From assembly GCA_019059635.1 (NCBI GenBank), contig JAGVRJ010000001.1, positions 372,001-436,000 of the forward strand: DNA of 64,000 bases. Reading direction: 5' to 3'. This document shows, in pieces, positions 21,673 through 30,298 of this stretch; the first letter of the stretch is position 1; every line of letters begins with the position of its first letter. The notes beneath the pieces were generated by a model that was given only the letters and a program-made list of their open reading frames with translations, ran no database searches and was not told the origin of the DNA. This stretch comes from Proales similis. Lineage: Eukaryota; Rotifera; Eurotatoria; Ploima; Proalidae. The position numbers and the translations under genes were made by a program.

Positions 21673-23982
21673 TCAAATGACTTTTAGATAATGCACGCAT
21701 TTGGACAAGAACGAGGCCAAGTCTTGGTCGCCTAGAAGGTTCAGGAGGACGTTTCTGGTGATCAAGCGAAAGACAAGCTGGCAATAAGACGCAAGCTCTG
21801 ATTTAGGCTCGGATGTAGAAATGAACAACGCTTGGTAGTAGGTTACACCGGCCACCGCTCGCACAGCTCTGTTTGGCTGGAACAGCTCCGTGGCCAGTTC
21901 AAGGCTCGGATTGAGCTCAATTGTCAAGTATTTAACGAGTAGTAAGTTTTTAATAAGTTGAGGATGGATGATCAAGCCATCGTTGTGACCCAACTGGATG
22001 CGGCTTAGTTTCAGGTTTTTGTCGAATGTCTGGGCGGTCAGAAACCGGATTTGGTTAAAGGAAAGATCGATGTTGATGAGGCTCGACAGATTCGCAAACA
22101 GGAATGGCTCAATGGTTTCTAGCTCATTTCGGCTCAAGTCGAGCGTTTTCAGTTTGAAATTGTCAGAAAAAGTGCCTCCGTCTAGCTGTTTGATCATATT
22201 TCCGGACAAGAGCAGCTCAATCAACTTTGAATTGAATTTAAACAGGTCGACAGGAATTTCGCTGATCACATTCGATGAGAGATCAATTCTGCACAGTTCA
22301 CTGTTCTTGTGAAATATACCAACTGGAAGCTTTTCAATCAAATTCCCTTTCAAATTCAACCAATTCAGATCCTTTAAGCGATCGAACTGGCCGTCGTTTA
22401 GCCGTCTGATTTGGTTCTGTCCAAGAGAGAGATCTTTTAGAGCTGTCGTTTGCTCAAATAAATTCGCAGCCAGTTCGTCGAGCTCGTTATCGTCCATGTC
22501 AAGAGTCTGCAGTATTTGAAGATTCGAAAATATTTCCGAGTCAAGTTGGCGTATTTTGTTTTTTCTCAGAATGAGCGTCAGCAGCCTGCTCATTCCTCCA
22601 AATGTGTCAGGAGTCAACTCATATAGCTGGTTGTCACTCAAATCGAGCGTGCCCAATCTTCCAAGGTCAAAGCCGGAGACGTCAAGGGTCGAAATATTGT
22701 TCGAACCGAGACTGAGCTCAACCAAAAAAGTTTTTGTTTTTAAAGTGTCGTCGTCCAGTTGCTGAATTCGATTTCCAGTCAGTTTGATTATGAGTAGGAG
22801 AGACATATTGGCCAAGTGTTCGTGTTTAATTGAAGTGAGTCGGTTAAAGTCTAACCATAAATAGCCAATGAAAGCATTCGACGCGAATATGTTGTCAGGT
22901 AGCTGCTCAATCAGATTGTGAGACAAGTAAAGGAATCTGAGAAACTGCAGCGGCTTGAATAGCTCACTTTCGAGGTGGCTGAGTAAATTGTGCTGCAGAT
23001 CGAGCACTTGGAGATCGCCAGTGGCGGCAAATAAGTTCTCTGGCAGATGACGAATCAGATTCTGTGACAAATAGAGCCGCTGTAGAGAGCGCAGGTTCCG
23101 GAACAAGCCCGGCTTGAGCTCGCTTATTCGGTTAGACTCCAAATTTAATATTTTCAAACAAATGTTGAACTCGAACGCTGCCTCGTGAATTTGCTCAATC
23201 GAATTCGAATTGAGCAAGAGCTCTTCCATCTCTTGCTGACTTTGAAACGTGTCCGAGTCAATGCGGGTGAGGGCGTTCTTTCTCAAATTGACAACTACCA
23301 GTCTGCTTGCTGATTTGAGCAGCCTTGAATCCAACTGCACGATGTGGTTTTGCTCAGCCTCAAGTTCTTTCAGCTCTCGCTGTTTGCTCAGCAAATTGGG
23401 ACCTAACAGACTCAGTCGATTGTGATATACGATTAAATTGGTTAGAACAGTGTTGGCTTCGAACGCTCTCTCGTCAATCTTCTGAACTTGATTGTAAGAC
23501 AAGTCGAGTGACTCGAGTTTTACGAGCGGCCTGAACAGCTTCTTGGGAAATGTTCTCGCTTCGATCATTGAAATGCTCAACCGGCGAAGCTCAGTGCTGT
23601 AAGCAAATGTGCTCTTGTGAAGAGTCTTTATCGGATTGCTGTCCAGATTAAGGTATTGAAGGTTTGTGAGGCATCTCAACACACGCTGTTTTAAACTGCC
23701 AAGTCGATTATATGCTAAATTCAACTCGGTCAGGTGCGGATTGCCATCAAACGTTTCGTCAGCCAGATGGCTTATTTTGTTAAAAGACAGATCCAAGCTC
23801 TCGAGTAGCGGAAATTGACGCAATGTGGCTGGCTCAATCGAGACGAGACCTTGGTCATTAAGGTGCAAATAAGTTGTGTCTGGCTCTAGCTGCAGTGACT
23901 CGTTTCGATCTATGCATGCCACCCTGTTTAGCCCAAGGCCAATCAGATGCCAATCCAAAAGTAAGACAAGGACGCAGATCAT
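21673..23982 (-). CDS. Secreted LRR protein, subfamily A (769 aa)
   Basis: Intronless, ATG at 23982. Signal peptide about 1-22 (LVLLLDWHLIGLGL). Start LQLEPDTTYLHLNDQGLVSI, then SLDLSFNKISHLADETFDGN, shared with the 736-residue gene at 27759. The array runs without an irregular island. The C-terminal module is AGVTYYQALFISTSEP, Cys, LITRNVLLNLL, SFLSKC, with a short tail. A TATA-like TATAAA on the minus strand at 24147-24152 lies about 165 bases before the ATG. It is the last LRR gene before TRMT44 interrupts the run. Extracellular; ligand unknown. Confidence 0.88.
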   Translation of the reverse strand: MICVLVLLLDWHLIGLGLNRVACIDRNESLQLEPDTTYLHLNDQGLVSIEPATLRQFPLLESLDLSFNKISHLADETFDGNPHLTELNLAYNRLGSLKQRVLRCLTNLQYLNLDSNPIKTLHKSTFAYSTELRRLSISMIEARTFPKKLFRPLVKLESLDLSYNQVQKIDERAFEANTVLTNLIVYHNRLSLLGPNLLSKQRELKELEAEQNHIVQLDSRLLKSASRLVVVNLRKNALTRIDSDTFQSQQEMEELLLNSNSIEQIHEAAFEFNICLKILNLESNRISELKPGLFRNLRSLQRLYLSQNLIRHLPENLFAATGDLQVLDLQHNLLSHLESELFKPLQFLRFLYLSHNLIEQLPDNIFASNAFIGYLWLDFNRLTSIKHEHLANMSLLLIIKLTGNRIQQLDDDTLKTKTFLVELSLGSNNISTLDVSGFDLGRLGTLDLSDNQLYELTPDTFGGMSRLLTLILRKNKIRQLDSEIFSNLQILQTLDMDDNELDELAANLFEQTTALKDLSLGQNQIRRLNDGQFDRLKDLNWLNLKGNLIEKLPVGIFHKNSELCRIDLSSNVISEIPVDLFKFNSKLIELLLSGNMIKQLDGGTFSDNFKLKTLDLSRNELETIEPFLFANLSSLINIDLSFNQIRFLTAQTFDKNLKLSRIQLGHNDGLIIHPQLIKNLLLVKYLTIELNPSLELATELFQPNRAVRAVAGVTYYQALFISTSEPKSELASYCQLVFRLITRNVLLNLLGDQDLASFLSKCVHYLKVI

Positions 23983-24549
23983 TTCCTCTTCTCTTCTTTG
24001 AGTTTGCCTTCGAACAGAAAGAGGAACATTAATTTAAAGCATTTATCAGCCCTTTTGGTCCTCGAATTTTGGCAGCGATTGTCGCACACTCCTCAAACAT
24101 GAAGAACTAAATTCAAATTTCAAGCTCAATCCCAGCATCTCCCAGATTTATATTTATGATGGGCTTGCCCAATTTTTCTCAAGTCATCTCTTGCGCAGCC
24201 ATTTTGAGACGTGACGTGCGTCGCAATTCGACAATAATTGAGATTGCCTGAATCGTAGGCTCGATCGACTCAATCGATAATTGGATCAGAGCACAATAAC
24301 TGACTTACTAGTCCCAAGCCTAGTCCCACCACTCAAACAAACTGGTCAACTTTGTAATTTATGAATGAAATTGCAGTCGACTGGAGTCAGGAGACATCCG
24401 TCTGGATGGTAGAGATCAAATAGGCAATTCCTTGTTTTGAAATTTCGACTTTGGCTCGCCGCCTGGTTGGCGTGAACCAGGCGAAGACCAACTCGGCCGC
24501 CTTTCAGTTCGAACATTTGGTGCAAACATTTTAAGAGACTCTGTTCAAA
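23983..24549. other. Intergenic region before TRMT44
   Basis: 567 bases: the 5' flank of the LRR gene starting at 23982 (TATA-like word at 24147-24152) and the 3' flank of TRMT44. Nothing else was recognised. Confidence 0.5.
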
Positions 24550-26136
24550 TTATGGAAATGGTTGCTGTGAATGTTTCTTAAAGCGTCGGCGCCAAGAAGA
24601 GCCCACCTGTAGCCCGGCACATTCCGATTTGATATTGCGCAGTTGGTCGGGCTCAAACAGAGAGGCGATTTCCTTGAGAGAAGCTGTTCCTCCCCTATTC
24701 CACACTGAGCCGTCCGATTTGGCTACCGGACTCACTTGGGCGTCAAGCAAATGTCCCAGAACTGTTTTGATGAACATTTGAATAAACTCGTTGGACAATG
24801 AGTTCAAGTTAAAGCCCCTTGACTGGAGCTTTTCTTTTTCCAAGTCTCTTGCCTGGAAGTCCACACGATCACCACATTCGAGCAGGTAGTTTATCTTGGA
24901 GCCGAGCTCATCGCTGTCATCTACTGCTGCGTAGGTGTCGGTCTGAGACAGGCCCAAAAAAGAGTAGCTTCGAGTGGACGGAATTCTCAGCTTGTCTTTG
25001 TACAGCTTAAAGTGGCATTTTAGACAAACGCGCTCCAAGTAGAGCAAATAAGTCTCAAATCTCGACTCGCCCTTTTGCTTTGAACTGAACTTGCCATCAA
25101 AGTCAAACGGACAGCAAGGAATCAAATAGAAGTTGACCGGCTCGCGGCTAATTGCCGAACTTTTTAAGCTCATCAATGGCAGCCACGGTGAGAGCTCGTC
25201 TGAATGGTTGCCAATGAGCCAGTCACAGTCGTCGAAAGTGTCCTTGGATGGATCGATCGTTCGTTCAATTAGTCGAACTCCGATTGAATTGTACTCGGCA
25301 CAGGTCCAAATCTTGCGCTTCCTCATGTCAACACCGTAGCCGTTGTAGCCCTGGTCGGTGAGAATGTAAACCAAGAGGCCGTTGCCGCAGCCCAAGTCAA
25401 CGAAGCATTTGACCGGCTGTCGCAGGAAGCGCCAGGCGAGAATGAGATAAGCGGCGATCGAGATGTCCTCGTGAATGTACTTTTCCGGGCAAGTGTTGGT
25501 CATCTCTTGCCAGCCAGGCGCCAGCTTGTTCCAGTAGGTTTGCTTCAGCTCTTGATACAGAGACGCATAGTCGTTGACCATTCCTTCGTACAGCTTCAAA
25601 GTGCTCTGCTCGGCGCATTTGAATTGGTTGTCCGCGTCTATGTTTCGACTCCACGCCACTATTTTGGGCATGAGTGTCTCTTGGAGCCAGGCCAGTTGAG
25701 ATTCACTTCGCCTGCTCTTGTGCAGATAGTTCTTGTCGACGAACAAATCGAGTCGGCCCGTCTCATGCACCAGCATGTGCGCGAAACTGACTGCCACCGC
25801 CTTTCGTTCATCGCTCTCTGCCGCTTCGACCGGTCGAAAGAGCACAAGCCGAGTGTCTTTGATGATATTGTACTCAACATTGCGGTAGACAGCGCTGCTT
25901 TTAGAAATGAACACGCAACTCTGCTCAGCCTCGAAAGACACCTCCTGGTCTTGAAATGACAACGGCCAAGTGTGGACTACACTTCCGGCGACCCATTTAT
26001 TCACAACTTGCGGTTTGTTTATGAATATCTGAATCGCTTGCTCAAATGAAGAGTGATCTTTGGGTTGGTACTCAAGCGAATGTTTCAGCTCTAAGTTGAA
26101 CTCTTTAACAAGCCGCTCTTGCTTGCTTGTTTCCAT
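24550..26136 (-). CDS. TRMT44: TRMT44: tRNA(Ser) Um44 2'-O-methyltransferase
   Basis: Single open frame; the first plausible ATG is at 26136, giving 528 residues (upstream in-frame codons lack an ATG). The central methyltransferase domain has the TRMT44/Trm44 SAM motif FVDLGCGNGLLVYIL followed by GYGVDMRKRKIW, then DWLIGNHSDELSPWLPL and FYLIPCCPFDFDGKF, as in the human protein. The N-terminal half (HTWPLSFQ, LAPGWQEMTN) also fits the family. The enzyme methylates the ribose of U44 in tRNA-Ser in the cytosol. The C terminus is short and basic and lacks the CCCH zinc finger of human TRMT44. It is a single-copy housekeeping gene inside the LRR cluster, also without introns. Confidence 0.92.
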   Translation of the reverse strand: METSKQERLVKEFNLELKHSLEYQPKDHSSFEQAIQIFINKPQVVNKWVAGSVVHTWPLSFQDQEVSFEAEQSCVFISKSSAVYRNVEYNIIKDTRLVLFRPVEAAESDERKAVAVSFAHMLVHETGRLDLFVDKNYLHKSRRSESQLAWLQETLMPKIVAWSRNIDADNQFKCAEQSTLKLYEGMVNDYASLYQELKQTYWNKLAPGWQEMTNTCPEKYIHEDISIAAYLILAWRFLRQPVKCFVDLGCGNGLLVYILTDQGYNGYGVDMRKRKIWTCAEYNSIGVRLIERTIDPSKDTFDDCDWLIGNHSDELSPWLPLMSLKSSAISREPVNFYLIPCCPFDFDGKFSSKQKGESRFETYLLYLERVCLKCHFKLYKDKLRIPSTRSYSFLGLSQTDTYAAVDDSDELGSKINYLLECGDRVDFQARDLEKEKLQSRGFNLNSLSNEFIQMFIKTVLGHLLDAQVSPVAKSDGSVWNRGGTASLKEIASLFEPDQLRNIKSECAGLQVGSSWRRRFKKHSQQPFP

Positions 26137-26249
26137 TTCGGTTCTAATTTTATGCACAGACACGAGCGCAAGATACTTCAAGTCATTGCGATGGCAAATC
26201 TAGCTTACTAACATTTCAAATTTCTTCAAAGAGATTCAAAAGCTTTATT

Positions 26250-26460
26250 TGATTTGATCAGCTTTAAACATGACCGAACAATAATTGAGGAAAGCCAGGG
26301 CCCGTGATCGCCAGTCAACAGATTCAAGAGAATGTTTCTCTTAAGCAGACTAGCGGTCAAAAGAAAAGGTGTTCAAAGTGCTACACAGAGACCTGTTTGA
26401 TTCGATTGGATTTAAGATCAACTTTGACAAGACAAGCAGAACACTAATGCCAGTTTTTTG
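26250..26460 (-). pseudogene. Shard of a subfamily B LRR gene
   Basis: From about 26250 to 26360 the minus strand reproduces the last 110 bases of the LRR gene at 18720, including LLKRNILLNL and TGD, with few changes. A net +2 shift after TGD breaks the frame before the final Cys. Homology stops abruptly near 26360. From about 26397 to 26450 the sequence again looks like the LRR antisense (a CGATTGGATTT word), so this may be an internally deleted copy. It lies between TRMT44 and the GPCR. Confidence 0.7.
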
Positions 26461-26778
26461 CTTTTCATCACCAGCGGCTTGGATTATTGCAAATTCAGGC
26501 TCACTTTCTCTTATTTGGATCGAGTTTTGTCAGAAGACAGAAAATGTTCACTCTGTTTAGTCGTCAATTTCCACCTCTCTGTCTGTCTGTCTCTCGCTCT
26601 CTTTGTCTGCTGGGTTCGCTTGTGTTTGTTCTTGATCTGAATGCCGACTGCTCGGGAAGGAAGCAAAATGCACATCTTTTTGGCTTTTCACCTCCCAGCA
26701 GACATAAAAGACATGTCTGCTTGCCGTTAGTTTGAATATTTTGTACCAACAAAACGCCAACAGCTCTAATTTCAAAGC

Positions 26779-26797
26779 GAGAGAGAGAGAGAGAGAA
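26779..26797 (+). promoter_or_regulatory. GA tract directly before the GPCR start codon
   Basis: (GA)9 ends one base before the ATG at 26798. It lies in the leader or core promoter. A TCTGTCTGTCTGTCTC tract is about 200 bases upstream (26579-26594). Confidence 0.5.
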
Positions 26798-27739
26798 ATG
26801 AGTGCAAGTGAATTGGAAGCGCGACAGCTTTTGAAGCTCAGCGATTCAATTTACTTTTACTGCTCGATCGTAGGCTTTCCATTGGGCATTTTGCTCAATC
26901 TCATCTCATTCTATGCCTTCTCTCGCCGCAATCTCAACCGAACCAACATGGGCATATTGTACATGTGGCAGACAGCGGTGGACACATTTTTACTTTTCAT
27001 AAGCGCCTTGTTCATAGGCCTGAGCTTTGGCTTGGGCATTCGACTGGAGACCACATCCGACCTCTGGTGCCGCTTGTTGAGTCTATTGCGGCGTTTCGCG
27101 GTGCACGCCTCTTCCTGGATGAGTATATTCATTACTTTCGATCGGTTCTTGTTCATTAACTTTCCACTCGGTTTGAGTCAACCGAGGCAAAACAGAAAGC
27201 GACGTCTATCGGCCTTGATCACGATCATGTTTGCCTGCATCATTCTGATCAACTCGGCCAATTTACTATTCAGCCTTGAGGAGATTGAGATCAGACAGAA
27301 CAATTTGACAATTGTGCAGCGCAGATGCATGCCCACACCTCTCGTGGCTGTTGTGTCCGACACCATATCGATTCTGATGCGAACCTACATTCCGTTCGGC
27401 GTCATGCTCGCCTTGGACATTTTAATCCTCTTGCGGCTGAGAGTGCTCAAGAGAGGCGTAGGTGCAATCACACAACGCGAGATCAGCTTCACGTTCACTG
27501 TGCTTGCTTCCGATTGCATATTTCTTCTCTTCAACTTGCCGCTCTCAATTGCCTACATCACTTCGTCAGTGCACAAGCTTCAAGGAGTACAACTCGAGCC
27601 AGTCACCGACGCCAGATTTCAATTCGCATCTCGCATGGCGGTTCTGTTCGCTTTTGTGGTTCAATGCTTCTCGTTTGCGGGCCATCTCATTTTCAACCGT
27701 CTGTTCAGACAAGAGGTCTCGAGAATTTATTTCAATTAG
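26798..27739 (+). CDS. Single-exon class-A-like GPCR
   Basis: 313 residues, ATG at 26798 chosen because the longer frame has no earlier ATG. Seven hydrophobic segments: TM1 FYCSIVGFPLGILLNLISFY, TM2 around WQTAVDTFLLFISALFIG, TM3 with WCRLL...HASSWMSIFITFDRF, TM4 ALITIMFACIILI, TM5 FGVMLALDILILL, TM6 SFTFTVLASDCIFLLFNLP, TM7 FAFVVQCFSFAGHLIFN. The TM3 Cys pairs plausibly with the Cys in ECL2 (QRRCMP). The E/DRY motif is DRF, and TM7 has no NPxxY, so it is a diverged receptor. TM1 (GILLNLISF) and the FNLP of TM6 suggest the peptide-receptor-like insect/nematode FMRFamide-type groups, but the ligand cannot be read. It converges on the next LRR gene with 19 bases between the stops. Confidence 0.85.
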   Translation: MSASELEARQLLKLSDSIYFYCSIVGFPLGILLNLISFYAFSRRNLNRTNMGILYMWQTAVDTFLLFISALFIGLSFGLGIRLETTSDLWCRLLSLLRRFAVHASSWMSIFITFDRFLFINFPLGLSQPRQNRKRRLSALITIMFACIILINSANLLFSLEEIEIRQNNLTIVQRRCMPTPLVAVVSDTISILMRTYIPFGVMLALDILILLRLRVLKRGVGAITQREISFTFTVLASDCIFLLFNLPLSIAYITSSVHKLQGVQLEPVTDARFQFASRMAVLFAFVVQCFSFAGHLIFNRLFRQEVSRIYFN

Positions 27740-27758
27740 CCGAAAAAAGAATTCAAAC

Positions 27759-29969
27759 TCAAAACAGAGGATCACCAAGTTGCATTGATTTCAAATACGG
27801 AGAGCAGAATTCAATGAAAAGAGACGCGTCGGCCTCGGTCCAAAGGTTCAGAATGAGATTTTTCTTAAGCGAATAAAACGTTAAATTGCACATTTGGATG
27901 GACTGATCGTAGAAGGCGCGGCCAGGCGTGTTTACCACGAGGCCTTTGTAAAACGCAACGTCATTTACCAGCCTGATCGCTTCTCTGAATCGATAAACTG
28001 AAATCGCCGCCTGAATCGATGCAGTAGAGTCCGTTCTTAAATAGAGAAGCTGCCGCCCGAACTGGCCGTTGAAAGAAAGGCCATTGTTATGGTCAATAAA
28101 TAGCCGGATGAGAAACGGATTGTTCTGGGTCCAATTGAAAGCTAGAGTTGGCAATCGGTTTGTAGACAAGTCGAGTTTAATCAGCTTTTTGAGATTTACA
28201 AAAGCGCTGGTTGAAATCAAAGTCAAATTGTTGTAACTTAGATCCAAATCCATCATTGCGCCGTTCGCTCTAAATACCTCCGAATCAACAGCGTGCAGTG
28301 AATTGTGAGACAGATCGAGTCTTCCTAGGTTAATATTGAACCTGAAATGCGCGTTAGTAAGCAATCTTATTCGATTATAGGACAACTCCAATCGAGCCAG
28401 TTTCGGGTTTCGTTCAAAACTGCCCACGCTTAGCTGCTCGATGAGATTGTGTGAAAGGTCAAGAATCCTAAGTTCTCTCAGTCGACCGGTGAAGCTTGGA
28501 TCAATTATTTCCAATCGATTCCAGCTCAGATCGACGATTTCCACTTTATTTCTGGTCGAAATGCCAAATGCAGAGCCGAGTTGTTGAATAAAATTGTTAG
28601 ACAGCAACAGGTCTTGTAATTTGACCGAATCTGTAAAGTTGAACTGATCTAGGCTCTTTATTTGGTTTGATCTGAGGTTCAGAGTGTGAACTCTGCTCTT
28701 GATTTCAATCTCGCCATGAACTGTTTCTTCAATTTTATTGTTTTGAAGATTCAGTCGTTCCAACTGATTTTGATGCAGGAACAAGCGTTGGCTCAATCTG
28801 CTTATTTCATTCGAATTTAGGTAAACTTCCGTCAAGAGTTGATTGTTCTTGAAAGTGTCGCCATCCAGCTCCTTGATTCGATTGTTTCTGATTTGGATGA
28901 TCTTTAGTTTGCTCAGGTTGGCCAATAGTTCGAATGGAACTTTCTCGATCTGATTCGAATCGAAATTTAAAATTTGCAATTTTGAATTGAACAAAAACAA
29001 ATCGGAAGGCAGCTCTTTAATCCGATTACCGGACAGTTCAAGCCGCTCTAATAAAGGCAAGTTCTTTATGTGCGCTTGGCTCACTTGGTCGATTTGATTC
29101 TCATTCATTTTGAACTGAATTAGAGCTGTTGTAGTCTGAAGCAGATCTGTCGAGAAATGGCCAATCAGATTGTTCGACAAGTCAAGAATTTCGAGCTGGC
29201 ACAAATGTTGCAAATGCTCTCGGCCGAAATGCTTTATTCTGTTCGAACTGAGGCTGAGTATTTTGAGTTGAGTGTTGAACTGAAATGTGTCGATGGAAAT
29301 CTGCTCGATAAAGTTAGAGCCTAAAAAGAGTGTTTCAAGTTTCTTCAAATTCCAGAGCAGGTTCTTGTCAATGTGGATAAGCTTGTTGTACGACAAGTCG
29401 AGAAATCCCAGTTCATCGAGTCTTTCTGACTTATTGGCTGCATTTAGGCGACCAAAAATGCTGCAGGCCAGTCGATTGATATGATTCGTGCCGATGTAGA
29501 GCGTCCTTAATTTTCTCAAAGGAGCCAGCATTCTCTCATCCACTGATCTTATCTGATTCTTGTCCAAGTTTAAGTAGACCAGCGACGACAAGTCCAAAAA
29601 CGTGTTAGGTGGTACACGCCTTATGAAGTTCGTATCCAGATCGAGGCGAGTGAGTTTGTTTAGATTTCGAAAAAGGCGTCGAGAGATCCAAGTGATTCGA
29701 TTCTGCGATAAATTCAAATCGCTAAGCTGCGCGTTGCCGTCAAATGTGTTCTCGGCCAGTTCGCTAATTAAGTTAAACGAGAGATCCAACGATTCGAGAA
29801 GAGGCATTCCCTGTAGAATATCTGGCCTGATTGTTTCTATTCCGATTGCGAATAGGCCGGCCTCAGTCGATCTTTCGTCCAAATCGAACCAGAAGCCGTT
29901 TATTTCAAGAGAGCCGGCTGTCAACCGAATAAGAATTACAAGACAAACGAGCACATGCATTGCTATCAT
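27759..29969 (-). CDS. Secreted LRR protein, subfamily A (736 aa)
   Basis: Intronless, ATG at 29969. Signal peptide about 1-19 (MHVLVCLVILIRLTAG). Start FDLDERSTEAGLFAIGIETI, then SLDLSFNLISELAENTFDGN. One early LRR is stretched by an insert with an N-glycosylation-type site (LNAANKSERLDELGFLD), not seen in the others. The C-terminal module is diverged: NDVAFYKGLVVNTPGRAFYD, Cys, LKKNLILNLW, FIEFC, followed by the longest tail (about 15 residues). It is the shortest intact full-length member. The stop lies 19 bases from the GPCR stop, so the two 3' ends must overlap. Secreted; ligand unknown. Confidence 0.88.
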   Translation of the reverse strand: MIAMHVLVCLVILIRLTAGSLEINGFWFDLDERSTEAGLFAIGIETIRPDILQGMPLLESLDLSFNLISELAENTFDGNAQLSDLNLSQNRITWISRRLFRNLNKLTRLDLDTNFIRRVPPNTFLDLSSLVYLNLDKNQIRSVDERMLAPLRKLRTLYIGTNHINRLACSIFGRLNAANKSERLDELGFLDLSYNKLIHIDKNLLWNLKKLETLFLGSNFIEQISIDTFQFNTQLKILSLSSNRIKHFGREHLQHLCQLEILDLSNNLIGHFSTDLLQTTTALIQFKMNENQIDQVSQAHIKNLPLLERLELSGNRIKELPSDLFLFNSKLQILNFDSNQIEKVPFELLANLSKLKIIQIRNNRIKELDGDTFKNNQLLTEVYLNSNEISRLSQRLFLHQNQLERLNLQNNKIEETVHGEIEIKSRVHTLNLRSNQIKSLDQFNFTDSVKLQDLLLSNNFIQQLGSAFGISTRNKVEIVDLSWNRLEIIDPSFTGRLRELRILDLSHNLIEQLSVGSFERNPKLARLELSYNRIRLLTNAHFRFNINLGRLDLSHNSLHAVDSEVFRANGAMMDLDLSYNNLTLISTSAFVNLKKLIKLDLSTNRLPTLAFNWTQNNPFLIRLFIDHNNGLSFNGQFGRQLLYLRTDSTASIQAAISVYRFREAIRLVNDVAFYKGLVVNTPGRAFYDQSIQMCNLTFYSLKKNLILNLWTEADASLFIEFCSPYLKSMQLGDPLF

Positions 29970-30298
29970 CAGCTTGTTTCACAGTTTCTCTTTTAGCAGA
30001 TTTCAGCAAGACAAGCACTCAAGCTGAATGCCTTAATTTTTGAGAAAAAATTAGCGAACGTGCTCTCTGTGCGTCATTTACTTTGGCATTTCTAAAAATA
30101 AAGGACGGGTGCAAATGGAACTGCAATAAATTCAATCTTAGCCTTTATTTCGCTTTTCATTACTGCCTGTTGAAAACACATTCGCACAACATAAACTCAT
30201 AAATGTCATTAATACTAATTGATCAGAAACCGCGATTGAGAAGAGGCGAAAAGTTTGCAGCTTGCTCTGCAGTCAAGCTGAAATTTTTCAGGTTTGGA
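29970..30298. other. Intergenic region between LRR genes
   Basis: 329 bases: the 5' flank of the 736-residue gene and the 3' flank of the 771-residue gene, with a TTTATT (minus-strand AATAAA) at about 30144. No further feature. Confidence 0.5.
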
